Of a stretch of 64,000 nt of DNA, positions 1-14,200 are shown one piece after another. The DNA is from Limanda limanda. Its lineage: Eukaryota > Chordata > Actinopteri > Pleuronectiformes > Pleuronectidae. Position 1 is the first letter of the stretch. Each line of letters starts with the position of its first letter. The stretch is taken from positions 27,042,090 to 27,106,089 of the forward strand of contig NC_083638.1 of NCBI RefSeq assembly GCF_963576545.1. The letters run 5' to 3'. Both the position numbers and the translations under genes were made by a program. The notes beneath the pieces were generated by a model. It was given only the letters and a program-made list of their open reading frames with translations. It was not told the DNA's origin and made no database searches.

Positions 1-71
1 CAAACATCAGCCCAAACCCCAAATGTATAAAGAGGAGAGCAGTGACAGTCAGTTGTGTCTTCACTTTGGTT

Positions 72-456
72 CAGACTATGGAGCCAGAACAGTCTCAAAA
101 GGAATAAATGCACATAGAAATGAATACATGCACAAAAAAGATCCACAAATGTATTTGGGGATTGATATATATATATGTGACTCAAAACACAAATACATTT
201 TCAATGCACACACAAATATGTTTCATTCCATATATAAGTAAAAAAAATTCACACGTAAAACATAAGATTCATAAACATATTTCCGATGCACATATATGGA
301 ATGAAACATATTTGTGTGTGCATTGAAAATGTATTTGTGTTTTGAGTCACATATATATATAAATCCCCAAATATATTTGTGGATCTTTTTTGCGCATGTA
401 TTCATTTCTGTGTGCATTTATTCCTTTTGAGACTGTTCTGGCTCCATATCAGACTG
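72..456. repeat. Long inverted repeat (foldback/MITE-like hairpin)
   Basis: Arms 72-236 and 292-456 are near-perfect reverse complements around a loop of about 55 bp; both arms contain an AT dinucleotide run. No coding capacity beyond short hairpin ORFs. Probably a foldback transposon inside an akap13 intron. Target duplication was not resolved. Confidence 0.8.
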
Positions 457-1953
457 GAATATCTCAAAAATTGTGGGAGTGATTGTCTTGAGATTTGATA
501 CAGAAATTCTTACACTGTCCCTTGAGGGATGACCTGTAAAATAGCAAATGCGATTGTGCCCATTAGAGTTGGCTGGTCTTAAAATGAGGTGTGGTCACGC
601 ACATTGTTTGGTGTGGAGTCAGTGGTGCAGCATTAGGGTTATTTTAAGAGCGCATTATCAAGATAGAGATGTGTGCCAACATGAGCAGGCACTCAATGTT
701 CATACACTCTGCTTGTTACACACACAGGTGGTCTGCTTGTGTGTGAAGGGAAATCATTGTTTCTTACTTCCTGCAAAATCTGCCTTTAAAATAGCAAGCT
801 TAAGCGGAAGGGCACGTGGCTTTAGAAGGCAACGGGAGATGGCACGATGGCATGATTAAACCTAGGGTTGGCATCCTGGAAAAGCTAGCATATCGTAGGC
901 TACAATAAGAAAAAGGTTCATCCCACCCCCTCCCATCGGCCCTCTCTTTAAAGCCACGCCCCCAAAACACATGAACGTACACCGACTGACAACTGCTAGA
1001 AGCCGACTCTTCCAAGACTCCCTCTCGTACCTCAGGGTATCTTCTCTGCCTCTCCAGCTTATACAGACTCTGGTCATGTGCAGTGAGAGCACAGGGAGTG
1101 CGAATTACCGTGCGAAGGCCACAGACTGGGTTTTTCTATTTTTTTCAGACAACTTTATTGATTGATGCTGTTTCTACGTGGATTTTTTTCAGAAACAAAA
1201 TGCCAGCTCTACCTTTAACCAAGAGACTGCGCACAACCTTTCCGAACTATCAGCCTGGTGCAACAACCTTTTTTTACAATTTTAAACAAACTAAATTAGA
1301 TGTAGACATGCCCAACATTCAGTTGCACTATGCCATTTAGACTATGAGCTCATATTGTTAAAATTAAGTCATTAAGCTTGTTGATGACCAAAAGAATACA
1401 AAAGTGAAATGTCAGTATAAAAATAATTGTTTCAGCAGGAAAGTACAAAGGCTTTTGTACACAAATGTTCATTCATTCAACAACCAGCACATTGGTATTG
1501 ATTGACAAGCCACAGGCTACAGAGAATTTGACAGCAAATGTTGATAACTGTTCAAAACTGATGAATTAAGTGAGAGTTGTTCACCATTTTTAATGACAAG
1601 CGCTGTTCGTTCAAGAGAATTGAATTTCCTGGAGGACAATAAATGACTGGCAATGGTTAGATCATTGACTGCTGCGTGTCCACAGCGTGAAGGATGACTG
1701 AGATAAACCACTGTCACCTCCACCTATAGTCTGCCGCTATCCATCATCCGACAGATCTGATAAATGGAGAGCAGAATTGTACTCCTCTTCCTCCCCACAG
1801 TCCACTGCAGCCAAGCGTCTTGTATTGAAGCGCTGACATATTGTGAAGCAGAGCCTATTAGAGCATACATCACTCACCGCAGCTGGAAGCCGCCTTCCAC
1901 ATCAACAACATGACAACAGACTTCAGTGCAAAGCAGACAGTAGGCGTGTGATA

Positions 1954-1955
1954 GT

Positions 1956-2034
<79 letters not shown>

Positions 2035-2042
2035 CTTGTGTG
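1954..2042. repeat. (TG)n microsatellite
   Basis: About 89 bp of TG dinucleotides with rare interruptions (TGCG, TGCT). Apparent Cys/Val or His/Thr ORFs across it are artefacts. Confidence 0.95.
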
Positions 2043-3576
2043 TCCATCTCAAAACAGCCATAACACTTTTCATAACATTGGATCTTATCTAATCAGGAGG
2101 GAGTTCATTACTGAGAATGCGATTTGATGAGTTTTCTGTCCAGGCTACCGACAATGAATAAAACATCTGAAAGAGTGTGGAAACTCTCCATATCCGCCGT
2201 ACACTGACTGAGTCGTTTTTTGTCAGTTTTGTCTAAATTCCTGCTGGTTTGGTCTCATCTCCAAGTACAAGCTAAACCATGAGCTATTATGTTAACAACA
2301 GCCAGAGGCAGCAGCAGTGCTCAAACTACTCCCCAATGTCTTGTTTACGCTGCTTCACAGAGAGCAATTATCTCGCAGAGGTTATCGTCATCGTCAACTC
2401 ATTTCGCTCCCTTTAACTGATTTAAGGCGTCAGTCAACGGCTGGGAAAAAATTGCCACTTTGATTGTAATAAAGATGTATGTTTGTTTGGACTGACATAC
2501 ACATTTCTCCCAACCGTACTGCTGTGTGTCTGTGACACTAGGCTCTGATCATACTAATGACAGAGTCAGATGAAAAGTCCATTCACTGACATATTTTCAT
2601 GTTCATGTCTTTCTGTGAATATAAGCCATCAACTACACTGAACTTATTGACCTCCTGTTTGTAAGAGAGGGCTTTGAAATGGGCTGCATTATATCCACTG
2701 AGTGTCAACTAAAGATAACAAGAAAGAATGATTTGATTTGCCGATCTTATCTGACTCCTCCAATTAGAGCTGTGTTAATAAGTGAGTAAGTCGTGAAAGT
2801 CGTCAAAGTGCCATGCGCCGAAATGGGCCCAGTCTACATGGGGTTACAAGAAGAGAAGAAGCAGAGGAACAGACGTGTCTTCAGACATGTCAGACTGTCT
2901 CAAGCACCAAATTAGAGCACAGTCCTTCTCCTTGGATTTAAACATGTGAAACACAAGCATTGGTTTTGCATTTAACACAGCAAATTAGAGCACTGTTTCT
3001 GCACTGCTGGTAGGTATTTAACACAAAATGAGCAAAGTTAAACACTTTGTAGGTAAACATATAAGTCATATACCTCTATTCTCCAAATTGGTAGTAGACA
3101 CAGGTTTTTTTTAAACACTGCTCAACCCACTTCATAAAGACGATTGACTCCTATCCTATTGACAGTAGAGGAATTTGCTTTGCTGTCACCCAACAGAACA
3201 TATTAGTAAAAATAAAGTAAAGTAAAATATTTTTGTGTTTAGAAAAAAATGAATGGCAGCAGTGATGAGAGCATCACTGCAGCACCGAATTAATGTCCCG
3301 TACATGATCAGGCCATATTGTGCTCCAATAACATTTCTCATACTATGTTTACAATCCTTGCAGTGGAGATGTTTTTTGCGAATGTGTGTTATTTAAAAAG
3401 GACCAGATAATCTCCAGTAGCATCAGAAACATGGGATAGAAAATCAGCATTCACAGCTTGTGTTGTATCCATGTGCTATCAGCTGAAGCCTTGATTTGTA
3501 GTTACATTTCTCAAGGGATACACCCAAGCCAAGCGCAGCTACTTGTAACCCTATTATAAACTACATATCATACATT

Positions 3577-3825
3577 GGGGCGGCTGTGGCTGAGGGGGGG
3601 GGAGGAGCATTCAGCCTCCAACCAGAAGGTCAGTGGTTCGATCCCAGTCTTCCCTATTGCAAATGCATAAGTGTCCTTGGACAAGTTACTAAACCCCAAA
3701 TTGCCCCTTATAGAAAAAAGGGAAGCCCATAGATGCACTGTTTGAATGTGTGTGTGTGAATGGGTGAATGGCAATAAACTGTACTGTAAAAGCAATATAT
3801 AAATACAGACCATTTACCATTTACA
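3577..3825 (+). mobile_element. tRNA-derived SINE
   Basis: Pol III A-box-like gtggctgagggg and B-box ggttcgatccc (about 3635-3645), then the fish SINE body (gtgtccttggacaagttac, aaaccccaaattgcccc) and a 3' tail with atataaatacagaccattta. Plus orientation. Not a tRNA gene, because no cloverleaf forms. Confidence 0.8.
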
Positions 3826-3865
3826 ATTTAAATACCATTAAATTATATATTATATCAAACTAGGA

Positions 3866-4160
3866 ACGGAAAGGTGGTACAGTGGTTAGCACTGTAGACC
3901 TTCAAATCCCCTGCATGGATTTACTCCAGTTACTGGTAGCTTCCTCCAGATTACAAAAACATGCAGATCAGGGTTAGGTAAATTGGAGACTTGAGATGGG
4001 TGTGAAATGTTGCTTGTCTCTGTTTCTTCGTGATTAACTGGCAACCTGTCCTGGGTGTATCCTGTTTCTTACCCAATGTTACTTGGATTGGCTTTAGCTC
4101 CCCCAAGACCATTAAAAGAATAAGTGGTATAGAGGATGGATGGATGGATTGATTGATTAT
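3866..4160 (+). mobile_element. Old SINE/retroelement fragment with GGAT tail
   Basis: Diverged copy of a common fish dispersed repeat: gtggtacagtggttagcactg at the head, aaacatgcagatcagggttag and ctggcaacctgtcctgggtgtat in the body, and a (ggat)n-like end at 4135-4160. Family name not assigned. Confidence 0.65.
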
Positions 4161-5073
4161 ATTAAACTCAAAGTAGCCAATTATAAGCTAGGACTTCCCT
4201 TCTAGTACACAAGATGTCCTTGTTGTTTTTTGATCTCTTGTCACAACTCAGTGATGTATTTAATACTATTGAAGATAACTGATGAAAAATATATTAGAGA
4301 GTGATATAAGCATATAGTCAGTATATATTGCAGACATACTGTAGATGTGTTGACACTCAACAGGGAACAAGTCTTTAGTTTATGTGCCCTGCAGTTTGCA
4401 CGGTTCTGGTTGCTGGAAGACTCAATGAGTTTTTCCATACATGGAAAACTCTACAAAGAGTGTCAACAGTATCATGTGTTTCCAATTTATTTTAAAATTA
4501 TGTTCTTTCTCTAATTGCATTGTAGAAATCACGGAATCTTATGATTCAATTTAAAAGCTAGCGAGGAGCTCCTGCTGGATTTTGTCAGGAAACTTGCTTC
4601 AAACTCTACTTTTACATGGAAACTGTGGAGGTCAGACAAAGTGTGTGTGATTTCAGACTAGTGTTTTGAGACCTGAATAACTTACACATCCATAAAACTA
4701 CCTTTATGTGTTGGGGAGGGTGATTGCAGACCATGATTAACGGCAGCACTTTTACTGTTATTGTAAAATGTAATTGTACCACTACTCTGAAAATGCCAAC
4801 AACAAAATGCTGAGCGTGATCAATCATCCTAATTTTATTGATCTGGGGTTAGCACGGGCACTGTGAAAGACATGAGTCACATTAATGAATACACAAAAGA
4901 GGTATCTTGTTTTTTGACTTTTAAGTAAGCTAAAATTGGTCTGTGCATCATCTTTATTCATACAATATCAAATCCTCCCAGATGGTATCTCTACATCATG
5001 CAGAGACCCTCTATGACTTGTAATGTGCTAGGACATGACATGTTACAGTCCGCCCACTGCCCTTCAGTCTCAC

Positions 5074-5245
5074 CAGTGCTGTTGGTTGGTTTATTTCCCA
5101 GTATGGTCCATCCCAGAGGCAGAGCGAGATGCTGGAGGGCCAGCGCCAGGCTCTCATCCAGACGTTCACACTCCCGCAGAGGAATCTGACACTCATCCAG
5201 CAGCAGTGCCCCATCTAGGGCGTCGGCCCGACCCGCTGTGCTCAC
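5074..5245 (-). CDS. akap13: akap13 coding exon 4
   Basis: Acceptor ccctccatacag before 5245, donor CACTG|GTGAGA after 5074. It encodes residues 117-173 plus one base: VSTAGRADAL, then ERLDESLALALQHLALPLG and WTILG, matching the LD--L-LA--HL-LP--W-VLG block of AKAP13/ARHGEF28 that precedes the ankyrin-like region. No continuation exon was found at lower coordinates, so the next exon lies outside. Confidence 0.88.
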
Positions 5246-8200
5246 CTGTATGGAGGGTGATTACAAACATGAGTCAAGTTTCCAAAGGTGAGGCTAAGCT
5301 GAGGCTTAGTCTAGAAGCGCTCATTTTAAGGCGCTCAGCATAAGCCTTAGCACAGAGCATTAGCTTAATGGCTAAAATGTAAAATGTAATTGCATGAAGA
5401 CAAACGATATGAAAATCCACAATCATTTATCATACGAAACTCAAATTAGAACTGCGCTGTGTTGACAAAAGCAAACAATTAACTTTGAGAACTCAAGACA
5501 CATTCTATCGTGCCCTCCTCCATGGTAAACAGACTTACTACTCCTTTTCTATGGGATGATGACGAAAAGATTTTTAAAAAAGGGCCGTCAGTCATCAGAC
5601 CTTGCCAGAACGAAACCCTGACATGTTTATCTTTCAGTCTGCCCACATTGCTGTGTCACTGTGTAACCATGGGTTGAAACGTTCTTCTTGCTCCATGACA
5701 AACGTCAGCTTTTGTAGTAATTTTACAGCTGATGCAGAAATGGAAATGACTCGTCTTGTTGCTCACCAGAAACTGGGCCATGTCAAAAGCCAAATCCTGG
5801 ACGAAGCTGAATCGTTGCTCGCCCAGTGGAGACACGCTGCCCAGGTATAGGTCTTTCTTCAGGGCCTCGGGAACAACTCGAGTGAGAGAGCACAAGGTGA
5901 CCAGCACCCCCTCACAGCAGTCATGGGCTACAAGATGATACAATGAGGAAGGAGACAGGAAGAGAGGAATGAACAGGTTACAAAATGTCTGGCTGTGAAT
6001 ATGGCAAAGTCTACCACGTGTATTAAACAAGCCTTTTATAATGTTAATTGTAGTTTGCATACCCAAATTTCTATGTCTTTGTGTTGCGTGGACATTAATA
6101 GTTGTAAGCTAGATGTGGTTAACATCGCAAATTTAGATACAAAAAACAATACGAAAAACTGTAATGGTGAATGTGCAGTGGCTGTGATCTCTGAAGAAAG
6201 TCATTCAAAGAAAAATAGTTGAAAAGAAAAAAACAAAACATGTCTATCTGACCAAAATGTCTCCTAATACGTCCTTCATATGTGAAAAGGAAACAGTTCA
6301 TTCACAGAATTCATGTCTGAAAATGGCTCGAGTCTGAGATGTTCTGTTATTGGAAAAAACTGTGTACATTGTACAGGTTTATCTGACAGAGAGATGATAA
6401 AACCTTCAAACAGTCACAGTAATCAAACGTGCATTAAAACCAACATTATTATTCATTAGACATCACAATTCTTTACCACCCTTTAATAATAATCAGCTAC
6501 AGCAGTGTAGACTTGTTTGAATCCAATTAAATTCATATTATTTAAATATAATATTTGACTTGATGTTTTTTTAATTCATCCCACTACAACCTTTTCAGCA
6601 GTCACAAATCAAATTTGACCTAACAGGAAATTAACACAACATGTTATCAGTTAATGTATTTTCAGTTGTCACATCAGAAGGGGTGAACAATGAGGACTGT
6701 AGTGCTCAAACATGGCCAATGTCAAAACACAGCTAACATGGTGTAGAGGCTCTACATGTATTCAGTGACTTCCTGCTAAACATGCTTGTCTAAATGATTT
6801 TACTCCTGTCTAGGAGATTGCAGGAACATTTTCAGAACATCCAGGCCCCTGGTTAGAGCATGCAGGACGCAGGACGTGACTTATAAATCAATTGTTTAAG
6901 TTCTCAAACTTTGTTGTCATTCAAAGCTGACATGTATGACACCTCTTTTTTGTCCCAACACATTTGTGTTTTGTCAGTTTGCATCCCTCATGTGTCAGAA
7001 GCATGCCCACTCACTTTGCTGAAGGCTTCCCTGCCATATGCTCACATGGGCTCACTAGAAAAATTGCCAAATTGCAGGATTGATGAAAGATTTTACTAGG
7101 GGGCTGGCAGGAACATTTCTGTAAAATATGTGGAGCAACTGACTCACACTCCAGAAAGTTGCATGGTTAAGCGCATGTCTGAAAGCAGCTTTATTATCTC
7201 CCATCATTTACTGTGTGTCAGTGTCTCTACAAAAAATCTCAGCTCATTAAACAAACAGGCTCAAGTTCCTTGCTCAAAGGCACCCAAAACTACAGACCTT
7301 CTGGTTGGTCACAGGATCGGCTCCTTTAGAAGAAGCAGTGAAGCAGAACTCATCTGTTTGAGGAGTCACACCTCCTTCCATTGTGTTAAATCAGGCGAGA
7401 TCTTAACAAGATAACAGTTCATCATGTTCTGCTTTCTTTTTGCCTGACAACACCACACTCATGAGCACATTTGGGACACCCAAACCGAACAACTATTCTG
7501 CATTTTCGCCACCTATGTTCTGTGCCCTGTGTCCTTTCAACCTTCGTCTCAGTGCTGTTGCTCATCCACCTCAGGGGGACACTGACCTCAAGGACAGTGG
7601 TGGAGGTTGTTGATGAAGAACTATTTATCACTTAGACTTTCTTCCTCGCCTACAATAACTCCTGACTACCCCGTTATCCTGTTCCTAGGAGCAATAACTG
7701 TTTCGGACAGTGATATTGTGGCATGCTTTGGCATCCCTTAATGTTAATGTTGGGTATGTATAGCACTTGATCACTATATAGGATTGACCTCTACATGAGA
7801 TGTTATATTGTTTTCACTTTTTGGTAAACATGACTATATTGCTCGGGATATTGACTCTCCCTTATATGTTATTGATCTGCAGCATATAAGTTTGCAATTT
7901 TGCTGCATTCAGAGAACTTTCCTTTCATGTTTTATTTACCTATACTGAGCTAAGGGGCCTACAACAATGACTGCCTTACGAATTCAAATAGATTATTATA
8001 AATTCATTACTGCAGGTGGAGCCCCTTTCCCACAGGTCCATTAGATATGACAGGGAAGCTGCAAGGCATTGTGGGCGGGGTGGCTTACCGGGACACACCG
8101 CCTGCAAAGTGTCATGACTGCTCCTTTGGGTGCTGGTCAGGTGCCTTTGTGTGCTGCCAGCAAACAGAAGGAAGTAGTCCACGCCCTCCTCATCCGCAGC

Positions 8201-11200
8201 CAGCTCTTCATCAGCGAGCTGCACCGTGACAACACACTGCCCCTGCAGAGACAGGCAGACAGCAAGAGGAAATGACACAGAGAAGAAAGAAGCACAAAGA
8301 CAGAGGTGTCAACAAAAGAGCAGGAGAAAAATACATCTGAAATCCAATCTGAGTGCTCTCACACCTGTACTTAGAGCTGTCCACTTGAGATCGGATCACA
8401 AAAAACACATGTTAATACCAGGAAGAATGCATTTGGATTTGATTTATCAGACCACATTAGGAGTTGATCAAGGAAGCATGCCCCTTTTCATTAAGCACTG
8501 CTTTAACAAAAAAGGTGACGGTTACTTACTTAATTTCAAAGTGTGAACATAAACGTACTCTTCACAATCTCCACCACCAGATTCAAGCGGCGCTGACTGG
8601 GGAATCCAAACACTATTGATCACTTAAGACAGATTTAAGTCCAATTCCTGGTGTCAGTAATGAACTACAAACCCTCTCGACTGGATCATCTAGGACCCAA
8701 AATATTAACTGGGCCACAGGGTAAATGCTTTGTGGAAACTGACAGTTTTACCACAGCCACAGTTGTTTGCAGCAATGACACTTATGCATCAATGTTAATA
8801 AGATAATGATTTATTGATGCTGAAATGCAGACAAACAAACACAGAGGCATTAACAAACAAACACAGAGGCACAGGACAGGGATGAAAAATTGAGGAGCAG
8901 ATTGACTTTTTGAAGAATTGATGAAAGACCTCTGTTAGTAAAAGAGGAGGAGGTGGAAGAAAAAAAAAAGATTTACAAAAGGAGGAGGCAAAATGATTAA
9001 CAGCATCACTCGTTCCTTACTCTTGTTGACGGTAAAGGAAAGTCACAGTGGCTGGTGCCAGGCCAATACATAGCAGCCTCACTAGGAAGTGTGTCTCCCT
9101 ATGGCCGCAACTTATTTAAACAACCCATTTTCAACTAAAGGCCGGCGCATGCTTCTGCGTTTTCACGGGAACGGAGACGCAAGAGCCCTTCCGGGCCCCT
9201 CACGGCCCTTCCTACGTCCTTACGTGCGTCGGCCAATTTTTCTAACTAGACGGCAAAGCCACGTAAGCGTCACCCGGCCGCGAGGGCTGTGATTGGTCTG
9301 CTGACTACATCATTTCCGGAGTCGCATTTCCGGTTCATGCCCGGAAACCACGGAAGATTTAGAAGAACGAATATGGACCAGATAGAAGAGCACTTGGCAG
9401 AAGAGATCCGACACTATGTCCACTAGTATAACCCGTCACTAACCGGCGGATTTTTCCGCCAGAAAAAGGCTCTGCGGAGCCGGCGTGGCGATGTAAATAA
9501 ATCGCTCTTCTTCGTGCAACACACGAAGAAGAGCCGACTTCGACAAAAAACATTACTGCGCCTAGTGTTCTGGCGGGGAATTGCATGGAAACCCGCGCAA
9601 CGGTTGGAGAACCATGAATGAGAACGAGTCCTGCGTTACAGCTGCGTGCCTGCGGGCCCCTGACGACGCAGAAGCATGCGCCGGCCTTAACTCATACACT
9701 GTTGAGGATCCGTGTAGAAGCTGGTCATTGTTGTTCAGAGCTCATCCAAAAGTTAGGAACTGTATCCTGCTCTTTACTTCAGTTGGGGAACGAGAACTGG
9801 CTTACCAGATTTTAGAATCAAATTCAACTTAAACTCAGTTCAAATATATTTCGGACAACATCTTGTCTCAGACTTCTGTACATTTTTCAAACCAGATGAT
9901 ATAAAATGTCTTGCCAAAGTATTTATGTTCCAATGACAAAATACAATTATACAAAGATCATTGTGATGCCTCTTTTCTTCCAAAGTGACAACTGGATGCT
10001 TTGTGTGTGAGCGTTGTGGGACATGATGAAGTGTCATCTGAGGACAGACTGAGGAGGAGGAGAAGCAAACAAAATAGGGATATTGTTCAAAATTAGCTGT
10101 TTTCCACTGGGGGACGGCAGCTTGTCAACAGCGAGGAGGGATAATGGGACATTTCATCCCACTTGATGTGACCAATGTTGCAGTCGGTTCACCAGCCTAG
10201 TCCAATATGAAACATCCTAATATGGCAGCTGGTGAAGGCTAGTGTCAAGGACAGCTCAACCGTCAGGGTTAAAGGTGCTTCATATGAGGCGGTAGCCTCA
10301 AGGCCTTGCTCCACAGCGGGGGGAACAGCAGGTAGACAGCAGTGAGGCTTACCAGTAGCTTTGGGATTGTCATGTCTCTGTTTGGCAAGCCGCTGATGCT
10401 GCTGCTGAACAATGTGAGGGAGCAAATGTGCTCAAAGCTGACCACATAGCCAGAGGCCACAGGAAGAGAAATAGCCTGCAGTAACCGTCTGAGAGCAAGG
10501 ACTTAATGCACGGAATGGCATCATGGAGGATGCATGCTTTGCTATGCATAGAGAGTCTCAGCTTTAACCAGCAGAGGCACTGGCATAAATTAGATGTAGA
10601 TGGATGGAAGCCAGCAGGCATGACATTATATCCATTAAAAACGAATCTCTTATCTCAAGTCAATTAGCAACGCCTGTACGATACATAGCCCGTTTTCCAA
10701 TGGTCAAAAATACACTAAAACCCATTAATGTGGCTTTTGTCTGCAATGTGAATGGATACAATCAGTGATCATAGTGAGTCCATCTACTGTGTATCAGCTC
10801 AGAAAGAAAACATCTAAAAGAGGTAGGTCAGGCAGAACATTGTATATGTTGGCCAATTAAAGATGTACACTGTATTTGTGTATATTTTATCTAACGTGTA
10901 AATATGAAAACTTTTTTACACAACATAAAGCAGAAAAAGATTGTGGTAATTTAGAAAAGGTGACTAATCTCAAATAAAATACAAAAAATGCTTTCCAAAT
11001 GCTGCTGCTAGCCAGCTACAGAACCAACAATACACTTCAAAAACCTCTTATCTCTTTTGCAACTACAGATCGAAAGTAAATGGCCAATGGGTCCTGAAAA
11101 TACGGTCTCGTTCAGACTCTCAATTACGTTTTGAGGAACTGAGAGGATTGGAACCACAGTGCATTTGTGCATTGGCACTTTATGTGAAAATAAAGACGTA

Positions 11201-14200
11201 CCACTGTAAAATAACTTCAATATCCTCACTACAAAGGAGAAGCAAAATATATGTTTATATGCTGTGGTGGGTTGGTGGAAAATCCCCTCAGTCACAAAAC
11301 CAAACAGGCGCATTTTGACACAATTGCTGCTAAAATTATTTGTGACAGCAGCACAGCTGCCTCACATTTTGTGCAAAGCAATATCCATCCATTATTAATG
11401 CTGTTATTTCGTATAATTTCCACCAAAAAAAGATATACAAAATCCTTTTTTTCAATTCTGTTCTGGTTACTTTTTACCTTCTCAGTTATGATTGCTTGTA
11501 ATCAATCTCATATAAATCAATACTTATGCAACAGATGAAATATATTAACAAGTTGAAAACAATATCAATAATAATTGTCAGTGAGAAGGCTCATGTGGTG
11601 GTAGAGGGTGGAGCTAGAGAAACAGAGATGTGAAACAACTGCCAGAGCTGCTTCAGGAAACACAGCTGCACAGAGAAACCTTTGCAAAACATGCAAACAA
11701 GCTGCCCCACCCCGCACACACACACAAAACAGTAACAATAGCTATGATGCAGAAGAGAACTCAGCAAAGTGCAAACCCCCGTCAAAGCCCAGGAACCCTG
11801 AGAAATCAATGAAAAAATATTCTTGCAATTTTAAAGAAAGTGAAAAACAATTCTTGTATCCCCTCCCTGAACCAGATCCGCACGAAAGTTGAATAGGTTC
11901 TTCCTTGACCCATATCACATCAATCCCCCAAGTTTCATGGAAATTGGTTCAGTAGTTTTTGCTTAATCCTGCAAACTAACTAAAAAAACAAACAGCACTG
12001 ATGAAAACTTAACTTCCTTGGCTGAAGTATCAATCGCATGCTAGCATGCAAAAAAGAAAAATCTCTATGAAACTAGTGTGAGTCCATCTTAACTCAGAGG
12101 GGTAAAGCAGCCGTTTTAAAGCAATGTGACAGGCACAAATGGATTTCTTTCAGCCACACTGTATGACCGTGCTCTGCTGGTAATAAGTACTTAACAAAGT
12201 GACCTGCTGAGGTATTGACCTGCTAATCATGGAACTTCAATGGTGAACAGGCAGCTTTTAGGAAGCATCAAAAGAACAGCTGGAGGCTATGAACCCACCC
12301 CCCTTTTTTTTAAATGTGTGAGTGTAGCCCTTTCCACACATCCTGCAAGTGTACTGGGTCCAGCTGACCAGGTAAGGCAGAGCTTGGTTTGAGGCCTTTG
12401 GACATACTATTATGATTTCTCGTTGAGGCTGCTGTTAATGATGATTTTAAAATAACCCTTTTCTTACCTGTATATATTAGTACAGGCAGCTTAAAAAACA
12501 TTTTTTGTTTTCAATTTTGTAGCACCCTAACTATTTGTGAAGGAATCCTGTGACCCAATCCCATGTTTTTTTCAGTTTTTTGAACACAAGAGATATGTCT
12601 ACCTTTGACTTAGTCCTGTTGCATGGACACTGCTGGCACTTAGAAGTGTGCATACTTCCAAGGGACAGTCCCTTTAAATTCAACCAAGCTGCAACAAATT
12701 GCACACTCATCGATATTAGTCCCCTAAACATGCCTGTTTTTGTTTTCCAACAAGATACATAAATCATTCTCTAGGAACTAGTGTCATCAACCCAATTTAG
12801 AAGATAATCTACCACCTAACTCCACAAACACCTGTCTAGCTTTCTCTCTGTCTGTATGTCAAAGGCGTATTTAACAAACCATATGTCTTATATGTTTATT
12901 GTTAATGGCCCAGGAAAGTGCATCACAGACTTTGCATGAAAAATGTCCAGAACATTCAGAGAAGGGTGGATGGGCAGAGCATGGAGGAGGCAGAGCACGA
13001 TGTCTTAACCCCGCTGCAGAAATCAGATATTATCTCAAAGCACATCATCACTTTGTCAGCTTTTGACAAACGTTCTTCAATCTCAACCGGTGCGTGTTAG
13101 AAACGTTGTCAACATATGCACTAACTTGCTGTGATTTTTTTCAAATGGGTTCACTGAAACCTTTTCCAGATATTTCACTATATATTTTCTGGTGCAACTG
13201 ACTCATGCATTTTTGTTCTAACATACGTCTGAAATTCATTTTAGTGAATGAGAAATTTATACAAAAAAAATCTGAGGTTAAGTCAGTCTTGATGGCAGAA
13301 TTCGTTAAATGTGTCTTTAAAAAGCACAATTATAGGTCAAATACTTAACCCCTATGAGCTTTGTCACTTAAAATGCTGTGACATGTATCCAAAATCTGAT
13401 GAGTAACTAGCCCCTTACTACACGCATGGTTCCACTGAAGAGTCAGACAGTAAATCACAGATAAGGTCGTCTCTGTGGTTAATGTATGAACCGGTCTAGC
13501 CCTTAGAGACCTACACCCACAAACACACAGATGCCTCTGACCTATCTTATTTCCTGTGTGCTTTCCTTGCCTATAAGACTACTCAGACACGCAATATATT
13601 TCCAAACTCGACACACATCTGGGTAAATATGTATCATCTGAAATTTTGCAATTCAAAGTGAAGACATTTAGGGATTAGTTTAACGCTACCATATTGTGTT
13701 TAGAAACAATTCAACCCCCTTAAATCATTGAGGTAAAAAATAAAGGTTCAGTGTGTAGAATTTAGTAACTTGCATGCTGCAGCTGAATACTCCTCACCCC
13801 CCTCCCCTTCCAAACATGAAAGAGAACCTGTAATAGCCTTCAGTAGGCATTAAACCTCAAAAGGTGTTTAGTTTGTCCGGTTTGGCGACTGTAAAAAATC
13901 ATGAAGGCCTTCGTAGAGAGGACCCGCTCCCTATGTGAATATAAAGTATTTTCATATAAAAGGGGTCCTTCTAGGGTAAAGAAAACAACAATTCATACAA
14001 TTTAGATGAAACACACTAGTTAAAACATAACTAGGGATATTTTATATTAAATTATTATCAATAGATCCATTTCACTTAAATCGTATGCACTGAACCTTTA
14101 ACAGAACATGTCTGTTTCTAAAATAACTGTTACTCAGGGTTCTAAATCAGCCATATATTCTCATCATACAAAAAGGACAAAAGGGAAAAATAAACACCAT

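Larger units (their letters stand above)
1..5073. other. akap13 intron (downstream of coding exon 4), no gene
   Basis: Apart from the listed hairpin, TG repeat and SINE-like elements, this stretch is AT-rich DNA without convincing exons. Short ORFs at 548-859 and 1083-1340 show no family resemblance. Confidence 0.6.

Noticed and set aside
1843..2127. 94-codon frame rich in Cys/Val
   Set aside because: It is translation of a TG microsatellite; the flanks have no protein character.
3577..3660. tRNA gene
   Set aside because: A- and B-box-like motifs belong to a SINE with a long body; no cloverleaf or anticodon stem can be formed.
9581..9832. 83-codon frame at the right end of the MITE
   Set aside because: It crosses the transposon boundary and has no domain; an artefact of the GC-rich terminal repeat.
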